From NCBI GenBank assembly GCA_050945315.1, contig JBMNSS010000174.1, forward strand, positions 1 to 5,461: a DNA stretch of 5,461 nucleotides, read 5' to 3'. The DNA comes from DTU080 sp050945315. Lineage in GTDB: Bacteria; Bacillota; Limnochordia; DTU080. The position numbers and the translations under genes were made by a program. The notes below the pieces were generated by a model that searched no databases, was not told the origin of the DNA, and saw nothing but the letters and a program-made list of their open reading frames with translations. This document shows, piece by piece, positions 1 to 5,461 of this stretch; position 1 is the stretch's first letter, and each line of letters opens with the position of its first letter.

Positions 1-1
1 T

Positions 2-394
2 CTTCTTGAGAAGTTCGGACGTGAGTGCGTCTACTGCGGGGCAACCAATGTGCCTTTAGAGATAGAGCATATAGTACCCAAGAGCAGAGGGGGAACCAAT
101 CAGGTTTCCAACTTGGCTATAGCATGCAAAAAGTGCAACTTAAAGAAGGGCAACAAGACCGCCGAGGAGTTTGGGTACCCCGATGTTCAGAAACAAGCAA
201 AGAAACCACTACGTGACGCTGCAGCGGTCAACGCTATGCGCTTAGAGTTATTAAGACGCTTAGAGGTACTGAGTCTTCCCTTGGAAACCGGTAGTGGTGC
301 CGAGACTAAGTACAATCGCATACAACAAGGTCATCCCAAGGCACATTGGATTGATGCTGCCGTGTTGGTGAAAGCGGTTTCGAGGTACTTCTGA
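2..394 (+). pseudogene. iscB: IscB-type RNA-guided endonuclease, upstream piece (HNH domain and RuvC-III), cut by window start and frameshift
   Basis: Frame 2 is open from the window edge to a TGA at 392-394. It encodes the HNH domain of an IscB nuclease, the family ancestral to Cas9, which uses a guide RNA to cleave DNA. Visible motifs: CVYCG (codons at 26 and 35), the IEHIVPKSRGG block with the HNH histidine at 68-70, the SNL asparagine at 110, and a second zinc pair CKKCN (125 and 134). The stretch TAEEFGYPDVQKQAKKPL and the ETGSGAETKYNR segment are typical of IscB. The last RuvC motif follows as HWIDAA, with His at 344 and the presumed catalytic Asp at 353. Family members then read C-V-G-E-S-G; here that reading continues only in frame 1, and frame 2 stops about ten codons later. 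The RRXRR/PLMP start, RuvC-I, bridge helix and RuvC-II lie upstream of the window. Identification is by motif recall and I am confident of the family. Confidence 0.88.
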
Positions 395-734
395 ATCCCG
401 ACCCCACGGTTCTTGTGATTACAGCCACAGGACGTGGATCGAGACAGATGTGTCGAGTGGACAAACACGGGTTTCCACGAAGGAAGCCAAAGGCAGTGAA
501 ACGTGTACACGGCTTCCAAACCGGAGATATGGTTAAGGTGGTGATCAAGAAAGGCAAATATCAAGGAGTATACATCGGTCGTGTAGTTGTTAAAAGCAGC
601 GGATACTGTGATGTGGCAACATCTTCGGGTAAGAAGATCTCCACATCATGGAAACGATTCATACTGCTACAGCGTTTTGACGGTTACCCTTACGACTGTC
701 GCCACAACGTCAAGTGTTCGACTAAAATAAAGAG

Positions 735-788
735 CCGCCGACCATCCCGGAGCATTCGCTCCGATGACTTGCCTGACGGCATCGGCGG
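735..788 (+). other. Nested stem structure between iscB and the hydrolase gene (possible element right end or leader fold)
   Basis: An outer 7-bp stem pairs CCGCCGA (735-741) with TCGGCGG (782-788). It encloses a perfect 6-bp hairpin CGGAGC-ATTC-GCTCCG (748-763) and a small GCC-TGAC-GGC hairpin (771-780), giving a possible three-way junction. A further 4-bp hairpin, GGAT-CGTA-ATCC, follows at 788-799 and shares base 788 with the outer stem. No T-run follows, so it is not an ordinary terminator. Subterminal hairpins are the recognition elements of IS200/IS605 ends, which makes a right end one reading; a structured 5' leader of the hydrolase mRNA is the other. The pairings are seen directly, the function is inferred. 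Confidence 0.4.
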
Positions 789-808
789 GATCGTAATCCT
801 GGTACTCA

Positions 809-814
809 GAGGTG
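809..814 (+). promoter_or_regulatory. Ribosome binding site deciding the hydrolase start
   Basis: GAGGTG, within AGAGGTGA (808-815), matches the anti-Shine-Dalgarno well and lies six bases before ATG 821. It overlaps the alternative in-frame GTG at 812, which makes 812 an unlikely start. Confidence 0.65.
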
Positions 815-820
815 AAGGTG

Positions 821-3800
821 ATGGACATACAGTCCTTTCTAAACCCACCCGCTCAGTACAGACCGATTCCCTTTTGGTCATGGAACGATAAGTTGGAACC
901 GGAGCGACTGAAAAAGCAAGTGCGCGCCTTTGCCCAGGCCGGCATGGGCGGCTTCTTCATGCATTCCCGACCCGGTATACGCACTGCCTTCCTCTCTGAC
1001 GACTGGTTTGCCGCGGTTAACGCCAGCGTCTCGGAGGCTGCCGACGTTGGCCTGGAGGCATGGATCTACGACGAATCAAGCTACCCGAGCGGCTTTGCCG
1101 GGGGATTTGTTCCGGCAAAAAGACCTGATCTGGCCCAAAAATGGCTGACCTGCCGACAGGCGCAGGAGAACACGGACACGACAGCTGAGGCCAAGGGGTT
1201 GTTTCTCGTCACGGATAAGGAGTATGTACCGGTCGATGCGCATCCATCAGACCGGCTAAAGGGCCATGTGCTGCAATTCGTGGTCGAACGGCATCAGGGC
1301 ACCTCTTGGTTTAACGGTTACCCGTATGTGGATCTGTTGCACCCCGACAGCGCCGCTACGTTCCTGGAGATCGCCTATGAGCCCTACGCCGCCCGCCATA
1401 GAGACCGGTTTGGCAGTATCATCCCGGGGGTCTTCACCGATGAACCTCACATCAATCCCGGCGGCGGTGCCCGACTCCCCTGGACCCCCGATCTGCCTCA
1501 AGCGTATCGGGAATGCTACGGCGAAGATCTGCTCAGCCGACTGCCGGAGCTGTTTTTGAACCTAGGTGATTACAGCACCACCCGCTATCGGTACTGGCGT
1601 TTGGTCACCCGGCTTTTTCTCACGAACTGGATGAAACCGGTCTATGAGTGGTGCGACCGACACGGTCTGGCCTTTACAGGCCACTTGTGGGAACACGTCT
1701 TTTCACCCATGCATTCTGGCAGCCTAATGGCTCCCTTCGAATACATGCATATCCCCGGTATCGACCTTTTGGGCCGTGATGTCGCCAACGCCCGCCTTAT
1801 ACAGGACACAGGTGTCCCCCGTCAGATGGGCGATGTACACATGGTCAAGGTCGCCAGCAGCGTCGCTCACCAGCTTGATCGGCCGCGCGTTCTGTCTGAA
1901 ACATACGGCGGTGCCGGTTGGGACATGTCTTTTGAGACACAGAAGCGCTACGCTGAGTGGGAGTACGCGTTGGGCGTCAATCTGCTCAACCAGCATCTCA
2001 GCCACTATTCGTTGCGCGGCTACAGAAAACATGACTATCCGATCTCATTCCTGGATCACCAGCCTTGGTGGCCGGATTACAGGCTTCTCGGCGACTACTT
2101 CGGCCGCCTCAGCTATGCCCTGTCTCAGGGACGGTACGAGGCCGATCTGCTGATTCTACATCCCATGGCCAGTGTATGGTCGGAGTGGCGTCCATCCCTG
2201 CCGGGTTCGATCTCCGGAGCGGGCGAGAGCCATTCGCCGCGTCAGCAGGCCCGCGAGCACACCATCGACACGCTGCTCAAGACACTGTCCGCCGCCAACT
2301 GGTCGTATGATCTCGGCGATGATCTGATCATGGAAGGCCACGCAAGAGTGGTCACGGCAGACGACGGAGCTCCCTGTCTGCAAGTAGGCGTCATGCGCTA
2401 CAAGGCCGTGGTGGTTCCCACTTGCACCAATCTGGCAGCCAACACCCTGAAGCTGCTCGAGGACTTCGTCGCCAAGGGCGGTCCCGTCTTCTTGCTGCCG
2501 CCGTTGCCCTGTCTGATCGACGGCCAACCTTCTGATCTGAGGGCTTTCGTCAACCGCTGCCGTCTGATCAACTCACCCTCCGAGCTGCCGGCTCACCTAG
2601 AGCTTCTGGAGGAGGCGGGCAGCCTGCAGCGCGTCGTACGCACAAGCACATCGACGCCCTGGGCCCCGATCTATCATCTGGTGCGTCGGACGGAAAAAGG
2701 TCAGTTCATCTTCCTGGCCAACATGGGGGATGTGCCTCATCCGGAAGAACGCGTCCGGCTCTCAGGCAGCGGACCCGTAGAGCGCTGGGATCTGTCCACG
2801 GGTGCCATCGACCGCCTGCCGGCATGCCCCGACGGTGATGGCATCTGCGTAACCTTGGATTTCGCCGAGACCGAGTCTCATTTGCTCTTCCAGTATTCAT
2901 GTGACGACTCCGCACCCGCCAAGAAACCGAACCGGTCCGCGGGCAGACACCTGCCGCGCAGCTCTCGTGCCCGGCGATTGCTGTCCGACCAGTGGGAGTT
3001 CAAGCGCCTCGATCCCAACGTTATGATTCTGGACTACGCTGAACTGCGCATCGGCGAGGAGCTGATATCTGAGTGCATGCCCACACAGGAGATAGCCTAC
3101 CGTCTGAGACAGCGCTACGGCTTGCCCATACACCCGGTTCGGGATGTGCAGCCTTGGCTCAAGCATCCGGAAGGCCCTCCGGTCTTTGATGAACAAGTGG
3201 TCATCCGCTATCGTGTACAGTCTGATCTGCCACGCCCGTTTGCGCTGGATCTCGTCGTGGAAGATGCCTCGCAGTTCGAAGTATGGGTCAACGGCTATCC
3301 GGTGAGTTTCGGTGACGACTCGTGGCTTGATCCGGCTTTTCAGCGGGCCTCCATCGCCGACAATTGGATCCAGGGTCTCAACACGATCACCTTGCGCTTC
3401 CGTTTTCACGAGGACTTGCCGGTTGAACCCGCTTTCTTGCTCGGCGACTTCGCCCTCAGGAGCGACGATGGTCACAACTTCAGGCTCTGCGCCGAGACCC
3501 CGACGATCACAAGCGGCCCATGGATTGGCCAAGGCTATCCCTTCTTTGTGGGCCGGGCGGTCTACAGTCAGAGCGTCGAACTCAGCGAGAGCGACTTGTC
3601 GGCCGGGGTGTGGCTTGATCTCAGCGATCTGCCCAACGTAGTCACCGTACACTGCAACGACCATGAGGTCGGTCAAGTAGCCTGGCGGCCCTACCGACTG
3701 GAGCTGACTCAGAGCTTGCGTCCGGGTACCAACAAGCTGGAAGTAGAGGTGGCCAACAGCCTACACAACGCGCTTGGTCCGGTGCATTCGCCGGTATTGC

Positions 3801-3913
3801 CGGATACCATCGGACCCCCGCATTACACCTATCATCAGGGCTGGACGCGTGAATACCGACTCGTCAGCGACGGTCTGGCTCAGCGCGTCAGTCTGTTGCT
3901 CTCCGACGACTGA
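821..3913 (+). CDS. Large multidomain glycoside hydrolase-like protein (GH106 / GH2-sugar-binding type), substrate unknown
   Basis: This 1030-residue protein resembles a broad family of cytoplasmic hydrolases loosely related to GH106 alpha-L-rhamnosidases, usually annotated as glycosyl hydrolase or GH2 sugar-binding-domain protein. The N-terminal half (about 10-435) looks like a TIM barrel: FWSWN (18-22), GMGGFFMHSR (41-50), WIYDESSYPSG (81-91), FTDEP (205-209), GHLWEH (287-292), SETYGGAGW (359-367), HLSHYSLRG (392-400) and DHQPWW (412-417). E85, E208, E291 and E360 are candidate catalytic or sugar-binding acids; I cannot assign roles. Residues about 440-570 (DLLILHP at 442-448, VVVPTCTN near 530) look like the amidotransferase-like domain of several glycosidases. 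After a basic, Ser/Pro-rich linker (about 694-720), beta-sandwich regions carry FEVWVNG (819-825) and GTNKLEVEVANSL (969-981). No signal peptide or membrane segment is seen. ATG 821 is chosen over GTG 812 because of the ribosome binding site. It appears monocistronic, and no convincing promoter was identified. The family is fairly sure; the activity is not. Confidence 0.8.
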   Translation: MDIQSFLNPPAQYRPIPFWSWNDKLEPERLKKQVRAFAQAGMGGFFMHSRPGIRTAFLSDDWFAAVNASVSEAADVGLEAWIYDESSYPSGFAGGFVPAKRPDLAQKWLTCRQAQENTDTTAEAKGLFLVTDKEYVPVDAHPSDRLKGHVLQFVVERHQGTSWFNGYPYVDLLHPDSAATFLEIAYEPYAARHRDRFGSIIPGVFTDEPHINPGGGARLPWTPDLPQAYRECYGEDLLSRLPELFLNLGDYSTTRYRYWRLVTRLFLTNWMKPVYEWCDRHGLAFTGHLWEHVFSPMHSGSLMAPFEYMHIPGIDLLGRDVANARLIQDTGVPRQMGDVHMVKVASSVAHQLDRPRVLSETYGGAGWDMSFETQKRYAEWEYALGVNLLNQHLSHYSLRGYRKHDYPISFLDHQPWWPDYRLLGDYFGRLSYALSQGRYEADLLILHPMASVWSEWRPSLPGSISGAGESHSPRQQAREHTIDTLLKTLSAANWSYDLGDDLIMEGHARVVTADDGAPCLQVGVMRYKAVVVPTCTNLAANTLKLLEDFVAKGGPVFLLPPLPCLIDGQPSDLRAFVNRCRLINSPSELPAHLELLEEAGSLQRVVRTSTSTPWAPIYHLVRRTEKGQFIFLANMGDVPHPEERVRLSGSGPVERWDLSTGAIDRLPACPDGDGICVTLDFAETESHLLFQYSCDDSAPAKKPNRSAGRHLPRSSRARRLLSDQWEFKRLDPNVMILDYAELRIGEELISECMPTQEIAYRLRQRYGLPIHPVRDVQPWLKHPEGPPVFDEQVVIRYRVQSDLPRPFALDLVVEDASQFEVWVNGYPVSFGDDSWLDPAFQRASIADNWIQGLNTITLRFRFHEDLPVEPAFLLGDFALRSDDGHNFRLCAETPTITSGPWIGQGYPFFVGRAVYSQSVELSESDLSAGVWLDLSDLPNVVTVHCNDHEVGQVAWRPYRLELTQSLRPGTNKLEVEVANSLHNALGPVHSPVLPDTIGPPHYTYHQGWTREYRLVSDGLAQRVSLLLSDD

Positions 3914-3932
3914 TCCGATCTCAGGCCATAAA

Positions 3933-3975
3933 ATAAAACACGCGGGGCATCATGGGAGATTCCCGCGTGTTTTAT
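3933..3975. terminator. Bidirectional rho-independent terminator between convergent genes
   Basis: A perfect 14-bp inverted repeat, ATAAAACACGCGGG (3933-3946) and CCCGCGTGTTTTAT (3962-3975), surrounds a 15-base loop whose ATC/GAT ends could extend the stem. GC-rich pairs sit next to the loop. The base of the stem is A-rich on the left and T-rich on the right, so each strand's transcript ends in a U-rich tract: GTGTTTTAT for the hydrolase, GTGTTTTATTTTATGG for the lyase. It lies 19 bases after the hydrolase stop and 15 bases beyond the lyase stop, inside the 77-base gap between them, so it can serve both genes. Confidence 0.9.
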
Positions 3976-3990
3976 CACACCCTGTAACGC

Positions 3991-5433
3991 TTAGACTTCG
4001 CCAAAATCCGCCCGGTAGGCCTCGGCCAACTTCTGCGGCCAATCGCCGATGGGTGCCAGACGACCGATGAAGAAGCGCAAAGCAGGAGGCTCCTGTACGA
4101 ACTTCAATCCGCCGATCAGTTCACGATGGGAATACAGCCAACTCAAGCGATCCACCACATACTCCATGTGAGCCATGGAGTAGACGCGGCGGGGTACCGC
4201 CAGACGGAGCAACTCCAAATCGGACGGAATGTCTTCTCCGTGCTCATCGCGTTCACTGGAGATCGTACCTCTTTCCATCCCCCGAACGCCTGAAATAACA
4301 TAGAAGGCGGCTGCCAAAGCACCGGCCGGATACTCATTCTGGGGAATGTGTGAACAGAACTTCATGGCATCGACATGCCCCGCCAATCCGCCGGGAGGGG
4401 TGACGGCGGGAACGCCGCGTTTGACCATCAGATCTACGAGGTAGGCGATGAGATCCACCGAAGCGCTGGCGGACTCCAAGTCAGTCATCTCGCGCAAGCC
4501 GACGGCCATAGCCTCTATTTCCTTCGATGACATACCCCCATAGGTCAAGAAGCCTTCAAAGACAGGCAGCCATTCACTGAACTGCCGATGGTACTCAGGA
4601 TTATTCGTGGCCAAAAGCCCGCCGCGGGCGCAGGTGCTCTTCCGCCCGGACATATAGATGACATCAGCTTGAGCCATCATCTCCCGCACGATGTCAGCCA
4701 CGGACCAGTCGGCATACTCCGCCTCACGCTGTTTGATCATGTAGGCGTTCTCCGAGATCAGTGAGCAATCGATGATCACCGGAATGTTGTGCTCCTTGGC
4801 GATCTTTCGCACGGCCTTCAGGTTGGACAACGAGAAAGGTTGCCCGCCGATCAAGTTGGTGGTGGCTTCCATCCTGACAAACGAGATGCGATCGGCACCG
4901 TACTCGGCGATACAGGCCCGGAGCTTGTCCAAGTCAAGGTTGCCCTTGAAGGGATTGTCGCTGGCCGTCTGCAAGGCATCATCGCGGAAGATCTCAACAA
5001 CCTTGCCGCCCTGCATATCAAAGTGGGCTTTCGTGGTGGTGAAATGATAGTTCATCAGCTGAACATCTCCAGGCTTGATAAACACCCTGGCCACAAGATG
5101 TTCGCACGCTCTGCCTTGGTGCACCGGCAGACAATACTCAAAGCCCATTACATCCTTGACCGCCTCTTGGAGCCGGTAATAACTCTCTCCGCCGGCATAG
5201 GCGTCATCGGAGACCATCATGGCCGCCAGCTGATGATCGCTCATCGCATTCGTGCCGCTGTCAGTGAGCATGTCAAGGAAAATGTCTCGTGTTCGCAATA
5301 AGAATGTGTTGTAGCCGGCCTCTTCCATTGCCTCCACGCGCCTGGACAAAGGCGGTAGAGTGGTCTGTTGCACCACCCGGACCTTGTGCATGTCTATGGG
5401 GATAATCCTACCGTCCGAAAGCTTAACATTCAT
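3991..5433 (-). CDS. Tryptophanase / tyrosine phenol-lyase family PLP-dependent beta-eliminating lyase, divergent active site
   Basis: The 480-residue protein aligns over its whole length with tyrosine phenol-lyase (TPL, 456 aa) and tryptophanase (TnaA), cytoplasmic fold-type I PLP enzymes that split tyrosine or tryptophan into phenol or indole plus pyruvate and ammonia. Conserved: EAGYNTFLL (38-46), LTDSGTNAMSD (56-66), AYAG with Y79, HQGR with R108, N193, PLP-ring aspartate D222, PLP lysine K265, R410 (carboxylate) and LRFF (452-455). Three specificity positions are TPL-like: T132 (TPL T124; Asp in TnaA), R388 in MERG (TPL R381; Ile in TnaA) and F454 (TPL F448; His in TnaA). Odd points: the DxxR arginine (TPL R217) is L225, TPL K256 is R264, and the post-lysine loop is rebuilt (KSTCARGG). 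About 20 extra residues end the protein. ATG 5433 has a GGAAGG site nine bases upstream. TPL numbering is from memory; an activity other than TPL or TnaA is possible, so no symbol is given. Confidence 0.85.
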   Translation of the reverse strand: MNVKLSDGRIIPIDMHKVRVVQQTTLPPLSRRVEAMEEAGYNTFLLRTRDIFLDMLTDSGTNAMSDHQLAAMMVSDDAYAGGESYYRLQEAVKDVMGFEYCLPVHQGRACEHLVARVFIKPGDVQLMNYHFTTTKAHFDMQGGKVVEIFRDDALQTASDNPFKGNLDLDKLRACIAEYGADRISFVRMEATTNLIGGQPFSLSNLKAVRKIAKEHNIPVIIDCSLISENAYMIKQREAEYADWSVADIVREMMAQADVIYMSGRKSTCARGGLLATNNPEYHRQFSEWLPVFEGFLTYGGMSSKEIEAMAVGLREMTDLESASASVDLIAYLVDLMVKRGVPAVTPPGGLAGHVDAMKFCSHIPQNEYPAGALAAAFYVISGVRGMERGTISSERDEHGEDIPSDLELLRLAVPRRVYSMAHMEYVVDRLSWLYSHRELIGGLKFVQEPPALRFFIGRLAPIGDWPQKLAEAYRADFGEV

Positions 5434-5442
5434 TGCATACTA

Positions 5443-5448
5443 CCTTCC
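5443..5448 (-). promoter_or_regulatory. Ribosome binding site of the lyase gene
   Basis: On the minus strand, GGAAGG within a purine-rich run (GGACGGAAGGAAGG) lies nine bases before the ATG ending at 5433. It supports that start over the internal methionine at residue 15. The promoter lies beyond the window. Confidence 0.55.
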
Positions 5449-5461
5449 TTCCGTCCTTCAT

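Larger units (their letters stand above)
1..800 (+). mobile_element. Remnant of an IscB-bearing IS200/IS605-like element; left end outside the window
   Basis: IscB genes are normally carried by IS200/IS605-type elements, often as non-autonomous units lacking the TnpA transposase. Here the IscB 3' part is followed within about 100 bases by an unrelated metabolic gene, so the element's right end should fall between about 700 and 810. Sampled base composition is lower in GC than in the hydrolase gene, fitting an acquired segment. No TnpA, target-site motif or left end is visible, and the right boundary at 800 is only an estimate based on the foldable bases at 735-799. Confidence 0.45.
362..891 (+). 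pseudogene. iscB: IscB downstream piece: C-terminal TAM-interacting (PLMP-type) domain in the shifted frame
   Basis: Frame 1 carries the rest of the same IscB. From 364 it reads VGESG and continues to ATGRGSRQMCRVDKHGFPR, KRVHGFQTGDMVKVV and, near 640-685, SWKRFILLQRFDGYPY. These blocks characterise the C-terminal DNA-contacting domain that reads the target-adjacent motif. An independent ORF could start at GTG 415, but that start falls inside the domain and has no convincing Shine-Dalgarno, so this is better read as a gene remnant than a separate gene. Frame 1 stays open to TAA at 889-891 and overlaps the hydrolase start by 71 bases. Residues beyond about position 700 do not resemble the family and are probably readthrough into element-end or flanking DNA. 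Any protein made from 415 alone would lack all nuclease residues. Confidence 0.8.

Noticed and set aside
677..728. TTGACG (677-682) and TAAAAT (723-728) as a promoter for the hydrolase
   Set aside because: They are 40 bases apart, and neither has a convincing partner box at 16-18 bases.
812..820. GTG start for the hydrolase, three codons upstream of ATG 821
   Set aside because: It overlaps the best Shine-Dalgarno (809-814) and has none of its own; ATG 821 is well placed.
415..891. A separate small gene starting at GTG 415
   Set aside because: Its sequence continues the IscB C-terminal domain from mid-domain, so it is a frameshifted fragment.
2897..3676. Long minus-strand ORF (259 codons) inside the hydrolase gene
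   Set aside because: It lies antisense to a well-supported coding region and its translation shows no family motifs; it is a shadow of codon bias.
4789..5301. Plus-strand ORF (170 codons) opposite the lyase gene
   Set aside because: It is antisense to strongly conserved lyase codons, with no recognisable domain.
5423..5461. Minus-strand 12-codon ORF (MKDGRKVVCNEC) overlapping the lyase start, considered as a TnaC-like leader peptide
   Set aside because: It has no tryptophan or tyrosine, contains the lyase ribosome binding site, and begins exactly at the window edge, so it could equally be the end of a longer frame.
1..5461. CRISPR arrays, tRNA or rRNA genes
   Set aside because: No regularly spaced direct repeats, tRNA arms or rRNA-like conserved stretches were seen on either strand.

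Overview
The window holds three units: the 3' part of an IscB-type RNA-guided nuclease gene broken by a frameshift (positions 2-891, + strand), a complete 1030-residue multidomain glycoside hydrolase-like gene (821-3913, + strand), and a complete PLP-dependent lyase of the tryptophanase / tyrosine phenol-lyase family (3991-5433, - strand). The two complete genes converge on a strong bidirectional terminator hairpin (3933-3975).

The first ~720 bases match the IscB C-terminal half: HNH domain with two CxxC pairs, the last RuvC motif (HxxD), then the C-terminal TAM-interacting (PLMP-type) domain. The RuvC motif and C-terminal domain lie in different frames. One base appears to be missing right after position 361, so this copy is probably inactive, unless the lesion is a sequencing error. 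Bases 735-799 can fold into several hairpins and may contain the right end of the IscB element. No transposase or guide (omega) RNA is visible; for IscB the guide RNA normally lies upstream of the gene, outside the window.

The large hydrolase has no export signal and probably acts in the cytoplasm on an imported oligosaccharide or glycoside. It has a TIM-barrel-like N-terminal half, an amidotransferase-like middle domain and C-terminal beta-sandwich sugar-binding-like regions. Its substrate cannot be read from the sequence. The lyase carries tyrosine phenol-lyase-type residues at the substrate-specificity positions. It lacks a highly conserved active-site arginine and has a remodelled PLP-lysine loop, making it the most biologically interesting item here.

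The organism is a bacterium, with Shine-Dalgarno sites and a rho-independent terminator. The hydrolase and lyase regions are moderately GC-rich (about 55-65% in sampled lines) and the IscB region is lower (about 40-50%). Amino-acid beta-elimination plus intracellular glycoside breakdown suits a fermentative or anaerobic heterotroph, but the phylum cannot be assigned. Nothing links the three units into one pathway; the convergent layout separates lyase from hydrolase.
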